NCBI GenBank assembly: GCA_958510825.1
Contig: OY294051.1
Location: 4,278,001 to 4,342,000, forward strand
Direction of reading: 5' to 3'
DNA: 64,000 nt
Source of the DNA: Brachypterus glaber
Taxonomy: Eukaryota; Arthropoda; Insecta; Coleoptera; Kateretidae
A model generated the notes under the pieces. It did not search any database. It saw only the letters and a list, made by a program, of their open reading frames with translations, and had not been told where the DNA came from. Made by a program: the position numbers and the translations under genes. This document shows, in pieces, positions 1 through 9,816 of the stretch; position 1 is the first letter of the stretch; each line of letters begins with the position of its first letter.

Positions 1-191
1 TAGGTATACTGATTTTTTGGAAGTCTTGCCTTAGTAAAAAAAATTGAAAAAATTCTAGCGGGTTTTATACCATATTGGAAAAACGGTAGGCATTGAAAAT
101 GTATTATGGGCATTTCATTGACGATTGCGATATCAACAAGGAATTCTTTATTTTATTCTTACTTAATGGTAACGCCTATGGCCTACGTGAG

Positions 192-346
192 AAAAATCCC
201 GACAAAAATCGTGACAATTGTGACAAAATCGTGATAAATCGTGAGGAAAATCCCAACAAAAATCGTGACAATTGTGATAAAATAGTGAGAAATCATGAGG
301 AAAATCCCAACAAAAATCGTAATAAATGTGATAAAATCGCTTTTTT
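192..346. repeat. 54-bp minisatellite, about three units
   Basis: Three successive degenerate units carry the same words in order (AATCC..CAACAAAAATCGTGA, then CAATTGTGA, then AAAATCGTGA). The period is a multiple of three, so both strands are open through it; the short reading frames here are by-products. Nothing else was seen from 1 to 430. Confidence 0.75.
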
Positions 347-430
347 ACCTTGTATATGATAAAAAAATTGTCTGTCGGTCTGTCGTGAAATTTTTTGAGC
401 ACAGTTACTTAAGAACGCTTTACATTACAT

Positions 431-693
431 TTTGTTTAACCTCGTACTATTCTACTTAATTAAGCATCCCCTAAGTCCAGGACTTGTGTGGGCTAGTAGT
501 AGAGGGAACCACCGGCTTTAATTGACTTTCGAACCAATTTATAGGGAGTGTCCGCTTCACTTACGCCTTCGCCAAATTTCAATTATTAATTAACTGAAAA
601 AGGCAAATCGGCGCCGGTGAGAATCGAACTCACGCTATTTGTGTAGTAAACTCGTCAAGTACGACGCGGTAGTCCACTACACCAATCCTCCCA
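431..693 (-). mobile_element. tRNA-derived SINE, copy A
   Basis: On the minus strand this starts with a degenerate tRNA head (A-box-like TGGTGTAGTGG and B-box/T-arm GTGAGAATCGAACTCAC as read on the plus strand) followed by a body of about 180 bp and an AAACAAA-type tail near 431-437. It is the same element as the plus-strand copy at 11355-11625. The head does not fold as a functional tRNA because the 5' and 3' acceptor strands do not pair. The first bases of the head (CACCAATCCTCCCATG) are duplicated just outside at 697-712. No clear target-site duplication was seen for this copy. Confidence 0.8.
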
Positions 694-779
694 TGCACCA
701 ATCCTCCCATGAAGTTAGAGACTTAAAATTTAGACCATAAGTTTGTTACAAAAAACTCTATAATACACGGAAAAAAAAA

Positions 780-1294
780 TTATAGCTAGGAGCGCTATAA
801 CACACATACCAAGCAAATTATAATCGCTTATTATATAAATACAAGGCTTTCTCTTACAATTATGGCAGTCAGTGTAAAAATTTATATGAAATACTTTAAT
901 TGTTTAGTGAATAATAAAATATAACAAATAGTATGGCATTTATAGCTTAAATAGATTTAATTATTGTCCGTGCTAATAATTTTTATAATATAATAAAATT
1001 TCTGTAAATTTATAATAGTGCCTGTAATAAATATAATCGTGTCTGTAATATATATAATCGTTTCCAATTTATTTTTAACATTATTAGTTATTGTGTCCCT
1101 TATAATCTATAGCTTAAATCACTATAATTTGCCACTGTTACCAAATATCTTATAATGTATAGCGCAGAGCCCACTAATTTCTTTCCGTGTACTGGGATTT
1201 TTTTGTTGAGAAAATTGGGGTGGGACAAGGCGGTAAAAAACATTATTTTTTTTTAATAAAATTATTTTTTTAAAATTTTGATTTTTGCTTACAG
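780..1294. other. AT-rich stretch upstream of the first visible NAT-like exon
   Basis: Low-complexity AT-rich DNA with short repeated words such as TAATATATATAATCGT. No start codon with coding character or upstream exon could be recognised, so the 5' end of the downstream gene is unassigned. Confidence 0.5.
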
Positions 1295-4200
1295 GTTGAA
1301 GAACATTCGTGAATTTGAAAATCTGGCTACTTGGATAGAAATGCACCTGCAAAAACTTCTGGAAGATCAGAATTACAATACGGTCGGCAACTTTTTAACA
1401 TTCACCAAGGCATATAAAGCGGATGGTAACAATAACAACTTATTGGAGTTCTTTCAAAAGTAAGTATACATAAGAAAATAGCATTGCCCTGTTGTTAAAA
1501 TCCCATATGAATCATATGTAAACCACGCGTTAATGTAGAAAATAACAATCTTTGATCACGTTTTTTTCACATTTTTCGACGTTTTATACCATTCCGAGTC
1601 GAAATCAGTAAAAAAAATTTTTGCGTCCGTCTTTCTGTCTGTCTGTAAACTCTCCAACTCCATTTCTACACGAGATATCGCCTTGCGGTTTTTTCATATT
1701 GTTTCTTATCGTATTCCGAAGAGCTGATTAGATTTTGGGGGTAAACGATTGGGGATAAGGGGGTAAAAATAGGGTAAAACTCCTGTTTTTAGCGTTTTTT
1801 GTTTATAATTAAGGCAATTATTATTGTATTTGGTTAATTTAGAACATATAAAAGATAATTTTAAATTGGTCAAAAAATGTTATAAACAACGTTTTCCTAA
1901 AACGCATTGTTTTCGAGATATTGGCGTTTAAAGCAGTAAAAGGTTTTTTTTAAGCATATCTCACATATTTATAACCCGATTTCAAAAAATTATATTTTAA
2001 ATAAAAGCTCCTTTTAAGCCCTATAAAAAATGTTATATACAGTTTTTTGCTAGAATATAATGTTTTAAAGATACAGAATTTAAAATCAAACAAAACACCT
2101 AGTTTGAAATTTGCAAACTAGATGGCTCTAGTGTACAATAGTGCCGATGTTTTGACAGGGTGCTTGCATCTAGTTTTCTTTTAAAACCTTTAGGTTTCTA
2201 AAATGGAAACGGTAGGAAATCTCATTTTGAATCCCACACATCTTTTTAAGAAAATATTAAATATTTTTCGAATTTTGAATCATGTTATTATTAATACAAT
2301 GACTGTATAGTAAACAATAGTAATCTGTTATAATTATCACAATAGAAACAATTCTTAAGAACTTTTCATTGTCCATTCATTGTTTAATCAGTTGTTTCCA
2401 GATAATTTTTTGTTATCTATAAATTATTCTTTTATTTAAGATTGCGAAAAATATGTCATTTAATTACAAATTATAGGGTTCAAAGACCGATTAGTCCACT
2501 TTTTTACAGTCGATTGTTTATTGAAATTTAAATAAAAATAAATTTAAGGGCTGCTTAAAAAGAAAAAAAATAGTAGTTTTGGTAACGAGTAAGCGACTTT
2601 AGTCCTTAGTGCACGAGAATGAAGTTTTTTTGACGACGCGAAGCGAAGTGTAAATGTAACAACATTTTAAAACAATAATAGTATACTCTATAACTAGTAT
2701 GGAATAGACAATATTTCGAGCGAGCGGTAGGCGAGTATGACGGTCCCGCGAGTGCGGAATGACTATTCCATACGTGTTGTGTACTATACTTTTTCTACGA
2801 CGGCAAATATGAAACACTGTATGGCTTTAAAGGCAAGGTTTAAAACAATGTTTTTTGTGACTCGACATTGTAAATGCAATAAAACACATATTTTTAAATA
2901 AAGCAGTTAATGTTATTTAATAATTTTATCAATTCAGTAGTTAAAAATGATTTTTATTTAATTTTAGCACATGTTTACAAATTATAATGCAAAAATTGAA
3001 GGGTATGTCAGATTGTTGTGACAGATATCAGGTTTAAATATTTAACAATAGATGGAGCAGTTTTAATTTTTTGAACTAGTGATAAAAAACTGGTCAAATA
3101 ATAAGAAAAACTAATAAACTTTATGTAATTTTAACGCAAAACTTTAAATTGCATTAAATTATTCAATATTTTATGGTAAAATAAATATATTTTTGCTAAT
3201 TTTGCTACAGTTTTCTTTACTTTTACAAACAAGAGATGGCACTACATGTGCTCATTCTAACACTCGATATGGAATATTCATACCGTATCTAGAGCTAGAA
3301 TGGATTCATTCTGTGTTTGAAAAGTGTGTGTATTTGCTTACATTCTAAAGCAGCCGTAGAAAAATATATTATTATTATTTTGATCGCAGGACTATTTGTT
3401 TCCGATATATATGCATTTCAATATACCTACATATGTATTTAGAAATTTTAATTTTATTTTTTTCTTGGATATATTTTCATCTGAAAATTTTTGTACTTTT
3501 ACTATTATATTCTGAGTTTCTTGATTTCTTTCTTCGATAGGAAGAAAGACTAGAAAGCGTACCCATTTCAGATTTTTTTTTCCTTTCAGATACACACCAA
3601 CAACCAAATCACACCAACACACATGCGTCGGATTGGCGTTCGAACTATGGCAAAGATTATTAAAATTGGAACTCATGTTTCCAAAACTGGGAAAACACCT
3701 GTGCGTCGTTTCTTGCGAAGAAAACATCGAAAGTCTCAACGAATACACATCAAGACTAGCGACATCTGCATCGACTTTGGAAAAAGAGCACGTTCTTTTG
3801 TGCTTGAATTTTGACATCGATGGTAGAAGAGGAGTCCTACTGTGCGATCCAGGGTACCATGTTGCCAGAGTTGTCACTATAATGGCGGACAAGGCTTTTC
3901 CAAATACTGGTGAGCTAGTTTTCTTTTCCTAACCTTAAGGGTGTGAAGTGGGGGTACTACATCTGTTAATTTGCTGGGGATGAAGCTTTATCATAATTTA
4001 TATTTTTTTATCTACTCCATTTTTAAAAGTGTTTGGTTTGGATTGCTAAAGTATTAATTTTTGCGATAATTCCAAAGAACTTTTACCTCAAGAAGTAATT
4101 TCAGACTAATGTTTATGAAGGTGTCATCTTTTTGTTTGTTTATTTACTAACAGAAACGCGATACAGCTTTGTGGTGTAAAATGTAGATGTCACTAGTCGA

Positions 4201-5292
4201 CTTTCAGGCTACCTAGTAGCGATGTTGCGTAGTTTCCACCTTATCATGAATTCAAATCATTATACTTAAATTCAAAATCTAAAAAACTTTATTGTGTATA
4301 CTATAATTATGTTTAATAATATAGTATATTTAAAGCTATTAAAATTAAACTACTAGTTCATATAAAACTCATACAGAACTAATGTGTCTTAAAATTTACA
4401 ATAAAATATCAAAAGTATATGTTTCCAATCGGCAACACTGTACCCCTGTCAGTCATTTTACAACATTAGACTATGAGTTTACACATTCTTTCTCTTTCTT
4501 TATGCGTACTAAGTGTAAACAATAGTCACTCCCCACCAGCCCCTCACCGTAGTTGGTTCACGCTTCAAACAAAGCATACGGTAGATTTCATCATGTTCCT
4601 TCTTGAGGTAAAAGTTCTTTGGATAATTCGCTACTATTGGCAAAAAGACAAACGAATCTTTTTTGTAAAAACTTAAATATGTTTTAGTTTTTTTTTTTTG
4701 AAATTTTTATATGTATATTTTTTCGTTGGTTAGAGTATTTTAAACATTTTTCCTTTCTTTTACAGGGTGGTTCATACAGTCAGAAGAAAACAACATCCGT
4801 AAAGAATACAACTACCAATTCTCTTCGTTCAACGACCAATTCATAGAGTGGAACGAAAAAACGACCAAGGGCGGTAAACAGGAAACATTTACAGGCCTGA
4901 TTTACGTGGAACGACCCTACGTTTCCGCCATGGATGTAACTGAGCGAAGAAACTTGGTATATAACTTCAAAAGTTTATTATCGAGAGATCAAAAAGGTCA
5001 TTTAATAGCAGGGATTTACTTTAAAGTCAAGGAACACAGTGAGGAATTTACCATATTTTACCAAAATATGGGCAAACAACGGATAAAAATGGATTTTTCT
5101 TCGTTTTTACTAGACGTAATACCGGAAGATCTTTTAAATCAAGTCACAATTTGCAATGAACAGTTGAATCTGAAAGATGATGAACTTTTGAATATTATTA
5201 AAGATTTGGGGACGATTTTCAAGGACAAAATTTATGTCAGGGATTTACAAAACATTGAAAATTGTATTACCATTCTTTCGCAAGACAACTAG
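1295..5292 (+). CDS. Arylamine N-acetyltransferase-like protein, 3' exons of a spliced gene
   Basis: Three exons join in frame: 1295-1459, 3590-3909 and 4766-5292 (stop TAG). Splice signals are TTTTTGCTTACAG/GTTG, AAAA/GTAAGTA, TTTCCTTTCAG/ATAC, ACTG/GTGAGC and TTCTTTTACAG/GGTG; codon phases agree at both junctions. The product is at least 336 aa and lacks its N-terminus, since the first exon starts mid-codon and no upstream exon was found. Residues read TCVGLAFELW, then HVLLCLNF, then GVLLCDPGYH. This Cys...His...Asp order and the hydrophobic strand after the His resemble the papain-like triad of arylamine N-acetyltransferases, which acetylate arylamines from acetyl-CoA. The His-Asp spacing (19 residues) is longer than in classical NATs, and no RGGFC-type motif is present. 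The gene structure is well supported; the family is tentative. Its introns hold a repeat shared with 21453-22078 and a hAT MITE. Confidence 0.6.
1546..2175. repeat. Dispersed repeat, copy 1 (other copy at 21453-22078)
   Basis: About 620 bp of closely matching sequence shared with 21453-22078 in the same orientation. It begins near a CTTTGA(T/C)CACGTTTTTT word, passes through GTCTGTCTGT, and ends in TTTGACAGGGTGCTT. It lies in the intron between the first two visible exons of the NAT-like gene. No terminal inverted repeat or intact reading frame was recognised, so its class is unknown. Confidence 0.75.
2680..3363. mobile_element. Dispersed element, copy 1 (other copy at 61402-62080)
   Basis: About 680 bp nearly colinear with 61402-62080. 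Near its left end a GTATGGAATAG/CTATTCCATAC inverted pair flanks a GC-richer core (GGTCCCGCGAG), and an internal inverted pair (TTTTTCTACG near 2790, CGTAGAAAAA near 3355) frames the rest. No coding potential was seen. Boundaries are approximate, and no target-site duplication was found. Confidence 0.7.
4073..4621. mobile_element. hAT-type MITE, copy 1
   Basis: A 549-bp element with perfect 23-bp terminal inverted repeats beginning CAAAGAACTTTTACC and flanked by the exact 8-bp duplication GATAATTC (4065-4072 and 4622-4629). An 8-bp duplication with a CA..TG-ended element is the hallmark of hAT transposons. A second copy is at 63016-63563 with a different 8-bp duplication. No transposase remains, so it depends on an enzyme made elsewhere. 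It sits in the last intron of the NAT-like gene. Confidence 0.9.
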
Positions 5293-5468
5293 CATTTAAA
5301 AAAGAATTTTTATCATTTTGACTATAAATTGACCCTTTATTTAATTTTAATCTTTTTTGCCATTGTATTCTCGCTTTTTATTTTCGTATTTTGTGATTGT
5401 ACTACAACTAAAACTTTTTTATATTTCTTAATATGGTTTTTAATATGGTTTTGGTAAATTTTATATAT

Positions 5469-5605
5469 ACAGGGTGTTTTTTCCCAGTGACCTCACTTTT
5501 TCGTTTAATTACACGTCATTCAAATAACATTATAACCTTAGGAAGTATATGCTCAAACCTCCAAAAAAACAGTTATAAGGGGACTCTTAAATAAAACACC
5601 CTGTA
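5469..5605. mobile_element. Short MITE with ACAGGGTGTTTT ends
   Basis: About 137 bp bounded by TATATACAGGGTGTTTT and its inverse AAAACACCCTGTATATA, consistent with a TA-duplicating mariner-like MITE. It lies some 180 bp past the NAT-like stop codon, and its right end holds an AATAAA at 5590-5595. Confidence 0.75.
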
Positions 5606-6060
5606 TATATTTTTTGCACGTCATTAGATTTATTAGATTTAATTATAATTTAACTTAAAAAAACTATGACAGTTTTTTTTACTTAACTATGTAAAAATTA
5701 CTGTAGTAAGTTTTTGTATGTTGGTTTGAAAATTTTAACTCTAACCCTTTGTTTAACTAATTATGTTAATATTTAAAAACTAACCCCTTAGATTTAGAGT
5801 TTTCACCACATGTATAAAAAATAGGCTATAAATAGCTTTTACAACTAACAATATTCACTTTCTTCATGCGTTTTTGATTTATTCAAAAATAATGAAAAAT
5901 ATGAAAAAATTTTTTTCAAATACATAATATTATTGACATTATTTTATTTACACTGCTAATACCGATAGTTACTCGACTTTTTTCGATAGTTACCTTAGCT
6001 TCTTAATTAACCTGTTTTTCATACATGTATTTACATACGGGCTTTATGCTTTATATCACG

Positions 6061-6480
6061 CATGACGTCACAATGACGTAATACGTCGAAATGACGTGAC
6101 ACGTCAAACTGACGTGATAAGTCAAAATGACGAGATAAGTCAAAATGACGTGACACGTCAAAATGACGTGACACGTCAAAATGACGTGACACGTCAAAAT
6201 GACGTGAAACGTCAGAATCACGTGACACGTCAAAATGACGTGCTACGTCAAAATGACGGGATACGTCAAAATGACGGGATACGTCAAAATGACGGGATAC
6301 GTCAAAATGACGTGATACGTCAAAATGACGTGACACGTCAAAATGACGTGACACGTCAAAATGACGTGTAACTCAAAACGACGTGATACTTTAAAATAAC
6401 GTAAAACGCCAAGATGACGTGATACATCAAAAAAATATGATACGTCAAAATGACGTGATATGTCAAAGTAACGTGCCCGT
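6061..6480. repeat. 18-bp minisatellite of TGACGTG/CACGTCA half-sites
   Basis: About 23 tandem 18-bp units of the form AATGACGTGACACGTCAA. Each unit is a near-perfect dyad of two cAMP-response-element-like half-sites. The core units (6130-6370) are almost identical and the flanks have decayed. Because 18 is divisible by three, several frames stay open and give six-residue peptide repeats (TRQNDV, SRHFDV); these are not genes. It lies in gene-free DNA between the NAT-like gene and the 3' end of Sec31. Confidence 0.9.
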
Positions 6481-6934
6481 CCATAAAGATTTTAAACAAT
6501 GGAATTTGTTATTCCGAATAAAATCTAAAATGTTTGTTGAGTTATTGTAGTATTTTTGTTTATATAATATCGGCACAACCACAATAAAAAGTACCTTGGA
6601 GAAAAATATAGAAAATAAATTCCTGAAACTAAAAAGTGGTGGATTTTGACCGTAACCTACAATTTTTATGGGGTTAGGAGTATATGTATTTTGTTGTTTA
6701 ATTAACTTGTTAAAAGGAAAACAAAATATATACTCCTCTAAAACATTTACCATCGGTTACAAAAAAAAATCTCTTAAATTATAACTTTTTTTAACTGATA
6801 AATGGGTACCTTTTCTTGTAGAATTACACTACTAGTGGTTTGAGGAGAAAATATAATACAATGAAATATGCTTTTTAGAATGAATAAAGTTTGGAAATCA
6901 TACATTTGTTTTTAATTTAACTACCTTTAATATA

Positions 6935-7665
6935 CAGTGGAAACTCCATAACCCGAACCTCCATAACTCGAGATTTTCCACAATTCGAAGTTTACTGATG
7001 CTCCCCGCACGTTTTCTATTCTAACACTCTATTTCCACCTCTCTAACTCGAATTTTCTAACTAAAATCTTGAAACCACAGTAATTCAGTAGTAACACACA
7101 GTACACTCAAATTTCCATAACTCGAAACCAGTCACTTTCTATTGTAACAATGTATTTCCACCTCTCTAACTGGAATTTTCTATAACTCGAAAATCTCGAA
7201 ACTACAGTAACAGTATTCTCCATAACAAATTTTCGGCAGCATAAATAGTTATTTATGGTACTAGTGGGTAAAGTAAGATATTATTAATTATTAACTTTCG
7301 AGAGGGCAATATCGGTTTACCCATGAGTGCCATACAAGGTTTTATCCAATAAATAGCTTAGGAATTCATATTTTTATTAAAAATTGTCATTTACAAGAAA
7401 ATAATTTGACAAGTGACAGTTGAGTGGGTAAAATAAATAATTATCCACTCAATAATGTAAAAGCCACGCGGGGGTTATTATTGAGTTTATCTATTTAAAA
7501 TATAGCTGGTAATTGTCTTACTATCTGTATGTATTGGATAAATAAAGTTTTTCGTCACAGTATGCACTTTAAAAAACCAAAGCTTTGCGGGATGTTTTTC
7601 CTTTAACTCGAAAACTCGAACTAATTTCGCGGTCCCTTGAGTTTCGAGTTATGGAGTTTCCACTG
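6935..7665. mobile_element. Pogo/Tigger-like non-autonomous element with a nested repeat
   Basis: The ends read CAGTGGAAACTCCATAAC and, inverted, GTTATGGAGTTTCCACTG, each next to a TA. This terminus and the TA duplication are typical of the pogo/Tigger branch of Tc1-mariner. Further copies of the CATAACTCGA word occur inside both ends. The middle (about 7243-7543) is a different repeat that also occurs at 12077-12393, so it was probably inserted later. No transposase reading frame remains. Confidence 0.8.
7243..7543. repeat. Dispersed repeat nested in pogo-like element (copy of 12077-12393)
   Basis: Shares AATAGTTATTTATGGTACTA at its left, GAGAGGGCAATATCGG in its middle and CTGTATGTATTGGATAAA at its right with 12077-12393. 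The other copy has an extra block of about 35 bp (GGCGTCAGCC region). The class is not recognised. Confidence 0.75.
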
Positions 7666-8108
7666 TATATTTTTTTTAATAAGACTCTATAACCCTTAAG
7701 GGTTTTTTTCTCAACAAAAACCATTATGGACTATATTATTAGCAGTTGGTGAAAGGTGCAAACTTTCGATCAATCAGAAAAATTTTCACAAATCTACATG
7801 AGATGTAAAAAATATTCACTTTGTGACAGCTTTTACATTAAAAATAGAAATTTTGGCAATTTATGTCGCAAGAAACCGTTTCTTTGGAATGTTTATGGAA
7901 AATACTGCGTTGTAGATTTGGTTTAGCAGTTGCGTTATCAAAAAATACTATTTTTTAATTTATAGCTTTAAGACAAAAAACAAAGAAATATAATTTTTTT
8001 AAAATTTTATAAGAAAAGCTTTCTCATAATTTAATATAAAATATTAATTGCAGAAAATATAACACTAAAAATATATTTTTTAACTTACAAATAAACATAT
8101 TTATATAT

Positions 8109-8627
8109 CTTAGGCATATCGTGTAAACCGGCTTTTCATGAACGTACTGTATATTTATGTAAATAAATAAAATAGGTTTGCATATTTTTAAATGGAATTT
8201 AAAAAGAAAAAGAAGAAAAAGCTACCATTTGTACAACGAGAAAATAAAATAAAAAAATATTATAAAAAATATTTTTTAATATTTTTTTAATTTAGATTTC
8301 TTTTTCGAAAAAAAGAAAAATAAAAAAAAAAAAATTGAAAAATAGTTTTCATTCAATTTTACCCAAGGCCGAGTTTTTACCAATATCAATCCCAGCCTAG
8401 AATTTTGGATAAGGAACACATGGTCCAAATTTTAAGTCTTTAGCTCAAAGCTTTCTCGAGTTCACAAATTTCCCGGATGGTTTGGACCGACAGATAGATT
8501 TTTTTGACGGAAATCATGTTTTTTTGGATGTAAAACTTCGATAACCGTAAAAAAAACAATAAAAAATATATTTTTTCTTACTAAGGCAGGCTTGTTATGA
8601 AAAGCCGGTTTACACGATATGCCTAAG
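8109..8627. mobile_element. MITE with about 30-bp terminal inverted repeats
   Basis: The left end CTTAGGCATATCGTGTAAAC continues into CGGCTTTTCAT, and the right end is its near-perfect inverse. The 520-bp body is AT-rich and non-coding. Flanks are AT-rich, so the target duplication could not be read. Confidence 0.8.
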
Positions 8628-8908
8628 ACATATCTATTTATAAAAAATACACGAATTATTAGTAAAGTACATAATATGTATAATACAAGTTTTAATAATA
8701 TAATTTCAAATTAAATAATTGTGACAAAAATCTATTTTTTTTTAGGGGCAGTTGTATAAAAAAATATATAAAAAAGTTTAAACAATTTACAGAAACATTT
8801 TTGTAATACGACTAATATCAACCAGGTTATCACATAACTAACCTCTTTTACACATTTTCACTCGATATCCAAAATAGTTTTACATAAATAGTTATTTATA
8901 TACCAAGG

Positions 8909-8990
8909 GACTAAACTGGCTGTTTTAGTCCCTCGCGTAGCGAGCGAGGGAAACAGAAATGCAAGGGACTAAAACAGCCAAGTTTAGTCC
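8909..8990. repeat. Hairpin-forming inverted repeat
   Basis: The left arm GGACTAAACTGGCTGTTTTA is answered by TAAAACAGCCAAGTTTAGTCC across a short loop containing CGCGTAGCGAGCGAGGG. Related words (AAGTTTAGTCCC) recur near 9405-9420, so it may be one end of a larger decayed element. Confidence 0.6.
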
Positions 8991-9574
8991 TGAGGTATAT
9001 ACACTATTTTTTGCAGGACCTAACATAATTTAGGTAGGTAGATAAAATTAAAATTAAAAACCACGCGTCTAAAATCGGTTGTTTTATTTTCGTAATTAAT
9101 CGAGATGCCTGTAAATTGCGAAAAGTCAGTTTCATGGCTATCGCGATTTCAATTGTTTTTTAATATGGTTGACACAAACGTCAAAATAATGGACGAAGAT
9201 GATAAATTTTAAGTCATGTATAAATTGTTATAACAATGTTATTTTTAAAGGTTTTCTTTGTTTAAATCAAATAAATTGGTTTGAATCGCTAATTTATTAC
9301 AAAACACCACCAAACCTGATTTTTGAACCAGCAAAGCTCATAGTAAGTATAATATTTTAAGATTATCAAGGCTGCCGTGATTTTTACAACCTAGGGAGAA
9401 AAACGGCAAGTTTAGTCCCGAAAATGAAAGCGTAAAATTAGGTTTTAGTCTTGGTCGTGCAAAAAAGTTTTTTTTTCTGAAAAAAATACACCTACTCCAT
9501 GTTTTAAGATGTATCGATAAAACTGGTTGATAATAAAAAAATTATAATAATATATATTGTAGTTAACTTATAGT

Positions 9575-9711
9575 TCTGCTCTGTTAAAGTAAATGGCAGT
9601 AACTGACATTTGTCGCATAGCGGCGTTTTCACGTCAACCTTGATGTAATATTTTGAAAACTCTGCTATTGACCAATGTCGGTTACAGCCCTTTAGTTTAT
9701 CAGGGCAGAGT
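9575..9711. mobile_element. Short palindromic MITE
   Basis: About 137 bp with imperfect inverted ends (CTCTGTTAAAG..; ..TTTATCAGGGCAGAG) and the internal pair TGACATTTGTC/GACCAATGTCGG. Both ends and the interior resemble the ends of the longer element at 38322-38842, so it is probably an internally deleted relative. Confidence 0.6.
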
Positions 9712-9816
9712 TATGGAATACAACTGAACCCCAATGACTTTGGATTCCAAATTTTCAAAATTTGGAAATAAATAATTTCAAATAATAAAGGCAGTACAAT
9801 TACTCCAAAAATATTT

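Noticed and set aside
610..693. Functional tRNA gene
   Set aside because: Acceptor strands do not pair, and the same head plus body recurs at 11355 with a tail and target duplication, so it is a SINE.
4473..4676. 67-codon plus-strand frame
   Set aside because: Most of it lies in the hAT MITE, and it is repeated in the second copy at the other end of the window.
6031..6371. Long reading frames with SRHFDV or TRQNDV repeats on both strands
   Set aside because: They come from an 18-bp minisatellite whose period is a multiple of three; several frames are open at once and there is no gene context.
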